A stretch of 50,963 nucleotides of DNA from Flavobacteriaceae bacterium (GTDB taxonomy: Bacteria > Bacteroidota > Bacteroidia > Flavobacteriales > Flavobacteriaceae): contig JAQWNN010000003.1 of assembly GCA_029268555.1 (NCBI GenBank), positions 1 through 50,963 on the forward strand. The letters are read 5' to 3'. Positions 35,504 through 44,418 of the stretch are shown here, piece after piece. The notes under the pieces are model-generated. The model was not told where the DNA came from and did not search any database. It saw only the letters and a program-made list of their open reading frames with translations. How positions within the stretch are numbered: the stretch's first letter is position 1; every line of letters starts with the position of its first letter. Position numbers and translations under genes: made by a program.

Positions 35504-36862
35504 ATGAGAATAATTAAAAAGATTCAAACACGAAGAGGAGCAAACCTGAACATTAATGGTGAAGCAGAAAAGATTATCTTAAGAACCCCTTCTTCAAAAA
35601 CTTTCGCACTAAAACCAGATGATTTTTTTGGCACCTTTCCTAAGCTGTTAAAAAAAGAAGGACAAGAAATTAAAGCTGGTGAACCTGTCTTTTTTAGCAA
35701 GAATGATCCTCGAATAAAATTTGTTTCACCAGTTTCTGGAATTATACAATCAATAGAGAGAGGACCTAGAAGGAAAATTGAAAAAATTATAATTGCCAAT
35801 TCATTAGTTGATGATAGTATTTCTCACAAAGTTGATAATTGGGAGAAACTAAATCGAAACGAGTTAATAACCCTCCTTTTAGAAAGTGGAAATTGGCCAT
35901 TTATCCATCAACGTCCTTACGGCACTATAGCTAATCCTGATGAAACACCTAAGGCTATTTTTATATCCGCTCATAGAACAAGTCCTCTTTGTCCAGACTT
36001 TGAGTTTATACTTAACAAAGAAATTAAGGCCTTTCAAGATGGGATATTAATCCTTAATAAATTAGTAGATCAGCAAGTATTTCTTGGAACAAATGCTTCG
36101 CATCCGGGAATTTTTAATGAGATTTCAGACATTCAAAATTATACAGTTGCTGGACCCCATCCTGCTGGCAACATTAGCTTACACATTCAAGAGTTAGCAC
36201 CCTTAAATATGGGTGAACGTGTCTGGACTGTCAATCCTGAGGATGTTGCAAACCTAGGTCGTTTTGCTAAGACAGGAAAATTTAGCCCACGACGTACTAT
36301 TGCAATTACCGGAAATGCAGTTGAAGATCCAAAATACATAATAACAAAACAGGGTGCTGAGTTACAACCAATTTTAGATGAATTTAAGCTGCTTTATCCT
36401 CAAAACCGAGTAATAAATGGTGATTTGCTTTCTGGGACTATAACACATTTAGATGGATATCTTGGGTATTACAATAATCAAATAAGCGTAATTCCAGAAG
36501 GAAATGATTATCGTATGTTTGGATGGTTGCCTTTTAAAGACAACAACATTCTGAGTCTTTCTAACACATCATTTTCACGACTTTTTAAAAAGAAAGGATT
36601 TGAAGTAGACACTAATCTAAACGGTGAGGAGCGAGCTATAGTTGTTACTGGGGAAATGGAAAAAGTATTTCCCTTGGATGTTTATCCAATGCAGTTGTTA
36701 AAAGCTTGTATGTTCGAAGATATTGAAAAGATGGAAGCTCTTGGCATTTATGAAGTTGTCCCGGAAGACTTCGGCTTAATTGATTACGCTAATACTTCCA
36801 AAATTGAGGCACAAGAGATCATCCGTCAAGGAATAGAGTTAATGATAAATGAAGTAGGTTAA
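35504..36862 (+). CDS. nqrA: Na+-translocating NADH:quinone reductase subunit A
   Basis: A 452-residue soluble subunit of the six-part Na+-NQR, which oxidises NADH, reduces quinone and exports Na+. Family blocks include FFGTFPKLLKKEGQEIKAGEPVFFSK (in part GQEIKAGEPVFF), FVSPVSGIIQSIERGPRRK, and FISAHRTSPLCPDFE. It is the first of six contiguous nqr genes. Length is usual (about 450). Normal for marine bacteria that run a sodium cycle. Confidence 0.96.
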   Translation: MRIIKKIQTRRGANLNINGEAEKIILRTPSSKTFALKPDDFFGTFPKLLKKEGQEIKAGEPVFFSKNDPRIKFVSPVSGIIQSIERGPRRKIEKIIIANSLVDDSISHKVDNWEKLNRNELITLLLESGNWPFIHQRPYGTIANPDETPKAIFISAHRTSPLCPDFEFILNKEIKAFQDGILILNKLVDQQVFLGTNASHPGIFNEISDIQNYTVAGPHPAGNISLHIQELAPLNMGERVWTVNPEDVANLGRFAKTGKFSPRRTIAITGNAVEDPKYIITKQGAELQPILDEFKLLYPQNRVINGDLLSGTITHLDGYLGYYNNQISVIPEGNDYRMFGWLPFKDNNILSLSNTSFSRLFKKKGFEVDTNLNGEERAIVVTGEMEKVFPLDVYPMQLLKACMFEDIEKMEALGIYEVVPEDFGLIDYANTSKIEAQEIIRQGIELMINEVG

Positions 36863-36871
36863 ATATCCATT

Positions 36872-38032
36872 ATGAATGCATTAAGAAAAAAATTTGATTC
36901 TTTAAGAAGACCCTTTGGAAAAGGACAAAAGCTTGAAAAGTTTGCACCAGCAATTAACGCTTTTGATACTTTTTTGTTCGTTCCAAATCATACAACTAAA
37001 AAAGGAGCACACATACGTGATGCTGTTGATCTAAAAAGAACAATGGTCACTGTGATTATTGCTTTGTTGCCTGCATTAATTTACGGAATATACAATACAG
37101 GTTATCAATACCACGTACAGACCGGTGAATCCTTCACATTTATAAATGCTTTTATTCATGGTGCTTTTAAAATTGTTCCCATGATAATCGTTTCTTATGT
37201 GGTGGGTCTTACCATTGAGTTTGGGTTTGCAGTATATCGTGGGCATGAAATTAATGAAGGCTATCTAGTTACAGGGTTGCTTATCCCAATGATTATGCCA
37301 GTAGACATACCGCTATGGATGGTTGGGATTTCAACGGCATTTGCAGTTTTAATTGCTAAAGAAGCCTTCGGAGGGACGGGAATGAATATTCTTAACCCAG
37401 CATTGACCGCAAGGGCGTTTGCTTTTTTTGCCTATCCAACTTACATGTCAGGAAATAAAGTATGGGTTTCCGAAGCAGGTTCTGTAGATGGAATTTCAGG
37501 AGAAACAATCTTAGGAAGTCTTGCAGCAGGGCAAGATGTTAAATATTCAATGATACAGATGTTCCAAGGATCTATACCAGGATCCATAGCTGAAACTTCA
37601 ACACTTTGGGTTGCAGTGGGTGCTTTAATTTTAATTCTTACTGGTATTGGAAGTTGGCGCATCATTATAGGCGGAATAATCGGTGCTGCTATTATGGGTT
37701 TATTGTTTAACTTATGGGGAGCTAACGCTTTGATGAGTTTTTCTTGGACGAATCATTTGGTTGTAGGAGGTTTTGCTTTTGGAATCGTATTTATGGCTAC
37801 CGATCCTGTTTCGGCTGCTCAAACCAATAAGGGAAAATGGATTTATGGAATCTTGACTGGAATTTTATGTATTATGATACGTGTATTTAACCCTGCATAT
37901 CCAGAAGGTGTAATGCTTGCCATTTTACTAATGAATGTTTTTGCACCAACCATAGATCACTATGTAGTCAACGCTAATATTAACAAACGTAAAAAGCGAT
38001 GGATTAATGCTCAGGAACTTAAAACCATTTAA
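36872..38032 (+). CDS. nqrB: Na+-NQR subunit B (FMN-bearing membrane subunit)
   Basis: A 386-residue membrane protein with about ten helices. Conserved are GGTGMNILNPALTARAFAFFAYP (about 169-190), MATDPVSAAQTNKGKW (about 307-323) and NPAYPEGVMLAIL. FMN is normally bound to a Thr in SGAT; here the matching place (about residue 212) reads DGISGETIL, so Ala is replaced by Glu but the Thr is kept. NqrB carries riboflavin and FMN and helps form the Na+ path. Nine bp separate it from nqrA. Confidence 0.96.
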   Translation: MNALRKKFDSLRRPFGKGQKLEKFAPAINAFDTFLFVPNHTTKKGAHIRDAVDLKRTMVTVIIALLPALIYGIYNTGYQYHVQTGESFTFINAFIHGAFKIVPMIIVSYVVGLTIEFGFAVYRGHEINEGYLVTGLLIPMIMPVDIPLWMVGISTAFAVLIAKEAFGGTGMNILNPALTARAFAFFAYPTYMSGNKVWVSEAGSVDGISGETILGSLAAGQDVKYSMIQMFQGSIPGSIAETSTLWVAVGALILILTGIGSWRIIIGGIIGAAIMGLLFNLWGANALMSFSWTNHLVVGGFAFGIVFMATDPVSAAQTNKGKWIYGILTGILCIMIRVFNPAYPEGVMLAILLMNVFAPTIDHYVVNANINKRKKRWINAQELKTI

Positions 38033-38035
38033 AAA

Positions 38036-38764
38036 ATGAATAGAGATAGTAATGCATATACTTTTATTTTTGCAACACTAATGGTCTTGGTGGTGGCTTC
38101 TACCCTTGCTTTTACAGCAAGTTCTTTGAAAGAACTTCAAGCTTCTAATGTACGGAAAGAAAAAATGCAAAATATTTTAGCAACTATTGGAATTGAGACT
38201 GATCGTGAGAAAGCAGAGTCACTTTATAAAGAGTATATTACAGCACAACTTGCTCTTACAGCTTCAGGTGACATCGATCAAAATGTAAATGCGTTTGAGA
38301 TCAGCCTAAATAATGAAATTAAAAAACCTGCAATTGAACAGCGCTTTCCCTTGTATGAAGCCAATGTAAATGGTAGTAAATTCTACATAGTTCCCTTAAG
38401 AGGAGTTGGATTATGGGACGCTATTTGGGGGTATATTGCCTTAAAAGAAGATAGAAATACAATTCAAGGTGCAGTTTTTGACCACAAAGGAGAGACTGCA
38501 GGTTTGGGTGCAGAGATTACTCAACAATGGTTTCAAGATAGATTTGTAGGTGAAAAGTTATTTGATCCCCAAGGACAACTTGTCGGGATCAATGTTTCTA
38601 AGACTAATAACGATCCAAAAGATAAAGATAAAGACGATCATGAAGTTGATGCTATTTCAGGAGCAACAATAACAGGAGATGGAGTGACTGATATGATTCT
38701 TGAAAGATTTAAACATTATCTACCCTATCTGAAGGCAGAAAATATAACGGTGGCTTTAAATTAA
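38036..38764 (+). CDS. nqrC: Na+-NQR subunit C (FMN-bearing)
   Basis: A 242-residue protein with one N-terminal helix (about 8-28) and a periplasmic FMN-binding domain. The flavinylation motif VDAISGATITGDGV (about 210-223) is intact; ApbE joins FMN to the second Thr-type residue. GLWDAIWGYIAL (about 127-138) and GETAGLGAEIT (about 155-165) are family blocks. A run of K/D residues (DPKDKDKDDHE) stands just before the motif. It begins 3 bp after nqrB. Confidence 0.95.
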   Translation: MNRDSNAYTFIFATLMVLVVASTLAFTASSLKELQASNVRKEKMQNILATIGIETDREKAESLYKEYITAQLALTASGDIDQNVNAFEISLNNEIKKPAIEQRFPLYEANVNGSKFYIVPLRGVGLWDAIWGYIALKEDRNTIQGAVFDHKGETAGLGAEITQQWFQDRFVGEKLFDPQGQLVGINVSKTNNDPKDKDKDDHEVDAISGATITGDGVTDMILERFKHYLPYLKAENITVALN

Positions 38765-38771
38765 TAATTTA

Positions 38772-39467
38772 ATGAGAGAAAATAAATCAACCCCCGAGAA
38801 AAATTCAACTTTACTCTTTATAAATAAGGAAAAAGAACCGTTGTTTTCAAAAAAGAACAAAAGGTTACTCTCTGATCCGATGGATGATAACAATCCAATT
38901 ACCGTTCAGGTTTTGGGGATTTGTTCGGCCTTGGCAATCACAGTACAATTAAAGCCTGCGGTTGTCATGAGTGTCTCTGTTATGGCAGTAATGGCAGCAA
39001 GTAATGTAATTATATCTCTTTTAAGAAATTTGATTCCAAACCGTATTCGAATCATTGTTCAGTTGGTGGTCGTTGCCTCAATGGTAATTTTAGTTGACCA
39101 GGTTTTAAGAGCTTATGCTTACGATGTTAGTAAAGAGCTCTCCATATTTATTGGACTGATTATTACAAACTGTATAGTAATGGGAAGATTGGAAGCTTTT
39201 GCATTAGGTAATGGAGTATGGAAATCTTTTTTAGATGGTATTGGAAATGCAGTTGGTTACGGAGTGATTTTGATTTTAGTAGCTTTTTTTAGAGAATTGT
39301 TTGGTTCAGGAAAATTATTTGGTTTTCAGGTGATTCCAGATGTGATTTATGAAATGGGATATGTAGACAATGGTCTTATGCTGCTGTCGCCTATGGCCTT
39401 GATTACTGTCGGAATTTTAATTTGGATTCAGCGTTCACGAAACAGAATTTTAATTGAAAAAAATTAA
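38772..39467 (+). CDS. nqrD: Na+-NQR subunit D
   Basis: A 231-residue membrane protein with about six helices after a hydrophilic N-terminus. GLIITNCIVMGRLEAFALGN (about 130-149) is the family block, with the Cys near the iron site shared with NqrE. It forms the membrane core with NqrE. It starts 7 bp after nqrC. The first ATG gives a longer charged N-tail (about 30 residues); the exact start could be later, e.g. near LLSDPMDDNNP. Confidence 0.95.
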   Translation: MRENKSTPEKNSTLLFINKEKEPLFSKKNKRLLSDPMDDNNPITVQVLGICSALAITVQLKPAVVMSVSVMAVMAASNVIISLLRNLIPNRIRIIVQLVVVASMVILVDQVLRAYAYDVSKELSIFIGLIITNCIVMGRLEAFALGNGVWKSFLDGIGNAVGYGVILILVAFFRELFGSGKLFGFQVIPDVIYEMGYVDNGLMLLSPMALITVGILIWIQRSRNRILIEKN

Positions 39468-39476
39468 GAGCAAACT

Positions 39477-40094
39477 ATGGAATCCTATTTTAACTTATTT
39501 GTAAAAAGTATCTTTATCGAAAACATGATTTTCGCCTACTTCTTGGGGATGTGTTCTTATTTGGCGGTATCTAAAACTGTAAAAACTGCGGTAGGACTAG
39601 GTTTTGCAGTAATTTTTGTTTTGGCTATCACAGTACCTATTAACTTTTTATTAAATACTTACTTGCTACAGTCTGGTGCCTTATCATGGCTGGGTCCTCA
39701 GTACGCCTATTTAGATTTGAGCTTTTTAAGCTTCATCATGTTTATAGCAGTTATTGCCTCTATGGTGCAGCTGGTAGAAATGATTGTGGAAAAATTTGCA
39801 CCAGCATTATATGGTGCTTTGGGAATTTTTCTTCCTTTGATTGCTGTTAACTGTGCTATCCTAGGAGGATCATTATTTATGCAACAAAAAGATTTTTCAG
39901 GAGTTGCGGAATCTGCGATATATGGTTTAGGTTCAGGTATTGGATGGTTGTTGGCTATTCTTGCTATTGCAGCAATACGAGAAAAAATTACTTATTCCAA
40001 TGTGCCTGCACCGCTTAGAGGATTAGGGATTACGTTTATCATTACAGGTTTAATGGCGTTGGGTTTTATGAGTTTTATGGGAATTAAATTATAG
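39477..40094 (+). CDS. nqrE: Na+-NQR subunit E
   Basis: A 205-residue protein with six helices, a paralogue of Nqr[22 protein letters not shown] (about 12-32; Cys near the membrane Fe site), [18 protein letters not shown] (about 118-135; second Cys) and [21 protein letters not shown] (about 150-170, in part) match the family. It is 9 bp after nqrD. Confidence 0.96.
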   Translation: MESYFNLFVKSIFIENMIFAYFLGMCSYLAVSKTVKTAVGLGFAVIFVLAITVPINFLLNTYLLQSGALSWLGPQYAYLDLSFLSFIMFIAVIASMVQLVEMIVEKFAPALYGALGIFLPLIAVNCAILGGSLFMQQKDFSGVAESAIYGLGSGIGWLLAILAIAAIREKITYSNVPAPLRGLGITFIITGLMALGFMSFMGIKL

Positions 40095-40100
40095 TTTGAG

Positions 40101-41396
40101 ATGGATTATTCAGTAGTATTAGCAAGTATTATCGTTTTTTTAATCATAACATTCCTATTGGTTGGAATGCTTTTAGGTGCCAAGGCGAAGTTATTGCCTT
40201 CAGGCCCAGTAAATCTAATGATTAACGGAGACAATCAAGTAGAAGTTTCTTCAGGGAGTACCTTACTGAGCACCCTCGGAAATAATAAAATATTTTTACC
40301 TTCAGCATGCGGAGGTGGAGGAACCTGCATTCAATGTAAGTGTATGGTACTTGACGGAGGAGGTGAAATTTTACCTACTGAAGCTCCACACTTTTCAAGA
40401 AAAGAAGTTGCTGAAGGTTGGCGCTTGGGATGTCAAGTGAAGGTCAAACAAGACATGGTAATTCAAGTACCAGAGGAGGTTTTTGGTATTAAAAAGTATG
40501 AGGCAAAGGTTGCAAGAAACTGGAATGTAGCTTCTTTTATTAAAGAGTTTGTTATTGAAATTCCAGAAGCTATGGATTATAAAGCAGGGGGGTATATTCA
40601 AATTGAGATTCCCCCTTGTGAAATAAAATTCGAAGATATTGATATATCAGCTCATCCTGAAGAACACCCTGGAGAACCTGAAAAATTTAAGTTGGAGTGG
40701 GATAATTTTGATCTTTGGCCCTTGGTAATGAAAAACACTGATACCGTAGAACGTGCCTACTCCATGGCTTCTTATCCTGCTGAAGGCAAAGAAATAATGC
40801 TCAACGTACGCATTGCAACACCTCCTTTTGACCGTATCAAAAATGATTGGAGCGATGTAAATCCTGGAGTAGCATCATCTTACATATTTTCGAAAAAAGC
40901 TGGTGATTCAGTAACTATTTCAGGACCTTATGGTGAATTTTTCATCAATGAATCTGAATCTGAAATGTTATACGTAGGAGGAGGTGCAGGAATGGCACCA
41001 ATGCGTTCACATCTTTATGAATTGTTTAGAACATTAAAGACAGGTAGAAAAGTAACATTTTGGTACGGAGGTCGATCAAAACGAGAATTATTCTACATTG
41101 ATCACTTTAAAGCACTTGAAAAAGACTTCCCTAATTTCAAATTCTACATTGCTCTTTCTGAACCAATGAAGGAAGACAATTGGAATGTGAAAGATGGTCT
41201 GGACGGAGATGGGGACGGTTTTACCGGTTTTGTCCATCAAGTAGTTATTGATAATTACTTATCAACTCACGAAGCACCAGAAGATATTGAAGTTTATTTC
41301 TGTGGACCACCTTTAATGAACCAAGCGATTGAAAGAATGGCAGAGGATTTTGGTGTCCCACCAGAGAATGTTCGATTCGATGATTTTGGAGGCTAA
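40101..41396 (+). CDS. nqrF: Na+-NQR subunit F (NADH-oxidising)
   Basis: A 431-residue protein: one N-terminal helix (about 5-27), a 2Fe-2S ferredoxin domain with SACGGGGTCIQCKC (about 69-82) and the later Cys in RLGCQVK, an FAD domain (RAYSMASYP about 213-221) and an NADH domain (LYVGGGAGMAPMRSH, YFCGPPLMNQA). It takes electrons from NADH into the complex. It is the last of the six subunit genes, followed by a hairpin. Confidence 0.97.
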   Translation: MDYSVVLASIIVFLIITFLLVGMLLGAKAKLLPSGPVNLMINGDNQVEVSSGSTLLSTLGNNKIFLPSACGGGGTCIQCKCMVLDGGGEILPTEAPHFSRKEVAEGWRLGCQVKVKQDMVIQVPEEVFGIKKYEAKVARNWNVASFIKEFVIEIPEAMDYKAGGYIQIEIPPCEIKFEDIDISAHPEEHPGEPEKFKLEWDNFDLWPLVMKNTDTVERAYSMASYPAEGKEIMLNVRIATPPFDRIKNDWSDVNPGVASSYIFSKKAGDSVTISGPYGEFFINESESEMLYVGGGAGMAPMRSHLYELFRTLKTGRKVTFWYGGRSKRELFYIDHFKALEKDFPNFKFYIALSEPMKEDNWNVKDGLDGDGDGFTGFVHQVVIDNYLSTHEAPEDIEVYFCGPPLMNQAIERMAEDFGVPPENVRFDDFGG

Positions 41397-41448
41397 TTAA
41401 TTTAAGAAAAAGAGGTTTTACACCTAATTTTTTATTCTCTTAAATTAA
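41397..41448 (+). terminator. Nested hairpin after nqrF
   Basis: TTAATTTAAGA (41397-41407), starting right after the nqrF stop, is exactly complementary to TCTTAAATTAA (41438-41448). Inside it a small hairpin AGGT/ACCT (41413-41416, 41422-41425) is followed by AATTTTTT. This is a likely full or partial terminator of the nqr operon. Confidence 0.45.
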
Positions 41449-41490
41449 TGATCTATTCACTAGACCTTATTTAACTTAATTTTGTTTTTA

Positions 41491-41847
41491 ATGAGTCAAT
41501 TAACACTAAAGGAAATTCATCAGCTTGCCATGAAAGAGGTAGGCGACCATCTGGAAGCTGAAGGTTATGAATTTTTGGCAGTAAATTCTCAACTTAAGCG
41601 GACCCCGCAGTTTGTCTGTGTCAAAGAGAAAAAACTTTACTTTGTTGTTGTCCAAGGAACTCTTTATCCACAAGCGCCAAAAAAGTTTGATCAAGACTTG
41701 ATCGAGAAAGCACAAGATCACGCTACTAAAAATAACGCGCATTTGTTTCTTGCAGGTGTAGGATTTGCAAATGCTGAAAACTACGATTACCCATTAACTA
41801 AAAATGACCCATATGCTGTCAATTTTAAAGGACTTGAATCACTATAG
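41491..41847 (+). CDS. Small conserved nqr-linked protein
   Basis: A protein of about 118 residues from ATG 41491 (an in-frame TTG at 41482 is less likely). It reads MSQLTLKEIHQLAMKEVGDH..., with LKRTPQFVCVKEKKLYFVVVQG in the middle. I recall similar small proteins placed after nqrF in flavobacteria, sometimes misnamed as NqrF; it has no Fe-S, FAD or NADH motif, so that name is not supported. It may help assembly or turnover of the complex (inference). It overlaps the apbE start. Confidence 0.75.
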   Translation: MSQLTLKEIHQLAMKEVGDHLEAEGYEFLAVNSQLKRTPQFVCVKEKKLYFVVVQGTLYPQAPKKFDQDLIEKAQDHATKNNAHLFLAGVGFANAENYDYPLTKNDPYAVNFKGLESL

Positions 41848-42832
41848 AAGTTTTTTGATTTGTTTTTTATTACTGAATTGTAATAAAGAACAGCAGCAGC
41901 TTCAAAAAATAAAAGGCTATGCCTTGGGGACCTCCTATTCCATCTCTTATATTGCTAGTGAATTGAATCCAGAGGTTTTAATCCAAAGAGTGGATTCTAT
42001 TTTTGAAGTTTTAAACAATTCTCTATCTACTTATATACCAGATTCTGATATATCTAAAATAAACAAGGGGGATAGTCTTTTGGTTGTGGATGAACATTTT
42101 GCAAAGGTATATCAAAAAGCATCGGAGGTTTGGGAGCAATCCGAAGGATTTTTTGACCCTACCGTAGGGGCATTGGTTAATGCTTATGGTTTTGGCCCAG
42201 GAAAGTCACTAAAAAAGGTAACTGATAAAAAGCGGGATAGTTTACTTATTTTGACGGGTTGGTCCAAAACTAAACTTACCCGCGAGCATACCATCAAAAA
42301 AGTTAATCCTGCAATTTATTTTGATTTCAATGCTCTGGCAAAGGGCTATGCAGTAGACGTATTGGCAAACTATTTGAAAAGTAAATCGTTGGAATCTTAT
42401 TTAGTTGAAATCGGCGGCGAGATTTTAGCACAGGGGAAAAGCCCCAAATTTCAAGGATTTTGGAAAATTGCTATTGACGATCCTCTCCAGGATGATGAAC
42501 GCAAATTTATAAGAACCGTGACATTGAAAAATGAAGCTTTGGCGACTTCAGGTAACTATCGAAAGTTTGCAGTTGATGAAGATACTGGGTTACGTATTGC
42601 ACATTCCATCAATCCTAAAACAGGTTTGGCAATACCAAGTAAAGTATTGAGTGCCTCAGTGAAGGCTCCCGATTGTATGACAGCAGATGCTTATGCAACG
42701 GCACTTATGGTGATGCCTTTAGAACAATCACAAAAACTGATTGATTCAAAGCCAGATCTAGAAGCCTATTGGATTGTTTCGGATTCCCTTCAGGGAATTA
42801 GGGAGCTTTTTTCAAAAAGCTTTACAAATTAG
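41834..42832 (+). CDS. apbE: FAD:protein FMN transferase (lipoprotein)
   Basis: ApbE covalently joins FMN to Thr residues of NqrB and NqrC. Motifs: SLSTYIPDSDISKINKGD, PTVGALVNAYGFGP, DFNALAKGYAVD, VEIGGEILAQG, ATSGNYRKF, HSINPKTG and the Mg site CMTADAYATAL. A lipoprotein signal is given by SFLICFLLLNC. The start is uncertain: ATG at 41804 or 41813 gives a tail of hydrophilic residues, while TTG at 41834 gives MNHYRSFLICFLLLNC, a better signal peptide; all overlap the previous gene. It acts in the periplasm beside its substrates. Confidence 0.93.
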   Translation: MNHYRSFLICFLLLNCNKEQQQLQKIKGYALGTSYSISYIASELNPEVLIQRVDSIFEVLNNSLSTYIPDSDISKINKGDSLLVVDEHFAKVYQKASEVWEQSEGFFDPTVGALVNAYGFGPGKSLKKVTDKKRDSLLILTGWSKTKLTREHTIKKVNPAIYFDFNALAKGYAVDVLANYLKSKSLESYLVEIGGEILAQGKSPKFQGFWKIAIDDPLQDDERKFIRTVTLKNEALATSGNYRKFAVDEDTGLRIAHSINPKTGLAIPSKVLSASVKAPDCMTADAYATALMVMPLEQSQKLIDSKPDLEAYWIVSDSLQGIRELFSKSFTN

Positions 42833-42842
42833 TAGATCGAGT

Positions 42843-43595
42843 TTATTTTTTAGCTAAAGGAATTCGTTCATTTTTTGGTAGGGCAAAGCTTTCAATTTCT
42901 TGTGGCGAAAATTCTTTTAAAAAATCAATAGCCTGAGTTTTAAAACCAACACTTTCTAATCTATTATAATAATCTGAACCGTAGATACGAACATGGTCAT
43001 ATTGTCCAAAGATTTCAGTTCGTTTTGCCTTATCTTTTATATTGTTGTCTTCGAAAGTTATAAAACGATTCTCTTCTATAGGAACTTGCGCAATTAAAGT
43101 ACCACCAATTTTTAAAACCCTGAAGAGTTCTTGCATTGCCTTCTTATCGTTGGGGATATGTTCCAAAACGTGATTGCATAAAATCAAATCGTAAGTATTC
43201 TCTTCAAAAGGAAGATCACATACATCAGCTTTAATATCCGCAAGTGGTGAATTAAGGTCGGTGGTAGTATAGCTCCAATGGATAAAGGACTTGAATTTAC
43301 TATAGAAAACCTGTTCGGGAGCAATGTGTAAGACCTTCAACGAGTCTTCAAGAAAAGTAGTTTTTCTTTTAAGGTAGAGCCATAATAAACGATGTCGTTC
43401 CAAGGAAAGAGTTCCTGGAGATAAAGCATTAGGTCTGCTAGCTTGATAACCGTAGGATAAAAATTTTCGATAGGAACTTCCGTCTATAGGATCTGTAAAT
43501 CTACTTCCTTTAAAATACCACTTGATTATTGGGCGAAACCAGATACTTATCGAAATAAGCCAAGGTCGTGGAATTAAATTCAGTATTTTTTTCAC
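42843..43595 (-). CDS. Class I SAM-dependent methyltransferase
   Basis: A 250-residue Methyltransf_11-type protein. LKVLHIAPEQVFYSKF (about 86-101) stands in place of motif I; DLILCNHVLEHIPNDKKAMQELFRVLKIGGTLI (about 133-165, in part NHVLEHIPNDKKAMQELFR) is the post-I/II region. The glycine-rich SAM loop is not typical (HIAPE), a variant found in some relatives. Substrate unknown. It starts with GTG (43593-43595), overlapping the TGA of map, so it is coupled to that gene. Confidence 0.85.
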   Translation of the reverse strand: MKKILNLIPRPWLISISIWFRPIIKWYFKGSRFTDPIDGSSYRKFLSYGYQASRPNALSPGTLSLERHRLLWLYLKRKTTFLEDSLKVLHIAPEQVFYSKFKSFIHWSYTTTDLNSPLADIKADVCDLPFEENTYDLILCNHVLEHIPNDKKAMQELFRVLKIGGTLIAQVPIEENRFITFEDNNIKDKAKRTEIFGQYDHVRIYGSDYYNRLESVGFKTQAIDFLKEFSPQEIESFALPKNERIPLAKK

Positions 43596-44416
43596 AATAC
43601 TAAAGGATGACTTCGGTAGGGCAATTCTTCTTCACTAGTTATATCCAGAGCTTTGTAGATGTATTCAAAAGTTGAAAGTAGTTCTGGTTTATCATCTACT
43701 AAAGCAACATTATGTTCAAAATGGGCGGATGGTTTTCCGTCTGCTGTGAGGATGGTCCATCCGTCTTTAAGTTGTTTGATTCGGTGAGTACCCATATTAA
43801 TCATGGGTTCAATGGCCAAGACCATCCCATTTAAAAATTTTTTACCACGGCCTCGCTTACCATAATTCGGCACCTCTGGTGCTTCATGCATAGTTTCTCC
43901 TAAACCATGACCTACAAGTTCACGGACGACTCCATATCCTTGTTTTTCGCAACAATATTGAATAGCATATCCTAAATCTCCAATACGGTTGTTGAGTTGA
44001 AAAGATTTGATGCCCTCATATAGAGACTCTTTAGTAATTCGTAATAATTTTTCTTTTTCGGTGTCAATTTCACCTACAGCAAATGTATAGGCATGATCGC
44101 CGTAATAGCCGTTTTTAAAAGCCCCGCAATCAATTGAAATGATATCACCTTCCACTAATGAGGTATTGTTTGGAATTCCATGTACTACTTGAGCATTAGG
44201 ACTCATACAGAGCGTATTTGGGAAATTATAAAGCCCTAAGAATCCTGGTTCAGCACCTTGATCTTTGATAAACTCATAGGCTAATCCATCCAGTTTTAAA
44301 GTACTTATACCTGGTTTAATTTCAGAAGCTAACATACCCAAAGTTCTCGATACAATCAGTGCACTTTCACGTATTAATTCAATCTCTTCTTTTGTTTTAA
44401 TTATAATTCCGGACAT
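43592..44416 (-). CDS. map: Methionine aminopeptidase
   Basis: A 274-residue metal enzyme that removes the initiator Met. VVHGIPNN (His near 79), the two Asp ligands in ISIDCGAFKNGYYGDHAYTF, GHGLGETMHEAPEVPNYG (His ligand) and VLAIEPMINMG (Glu) are all present, and type I length fits. The gene lies in an operon gpmI-trx-map-methyltransferase, 2 bp after the thioredoxin-like gene and overlapping the next. Confidence 0.96.
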   Translation of the reverse strand: MSGIIIKTKEEIELIRESALIVSRTLGMLASEIKPGISTLKLDGLAYEFIKDQGAEPGFLGLYNFPNTLCMSPNAQVVHGIPNNTSLVEGDIISIDCGAFKNGYYGDHAYTFAVGEIDTEKEKLLRITKESLYEGIKSFQLNNRIGDLGYAIQYCCEKQGYGVVRELVGHGLGETMHEAPEVPNYGKRGRGKKFLNGMVLAIEPMINMGTHRIKQLKDGWTILTADGKPSAHFEHNVALVDDKPELLSTFEYIYKALDITSEEELPYRSHPLVL

Positions 44417-44418
44417 AT

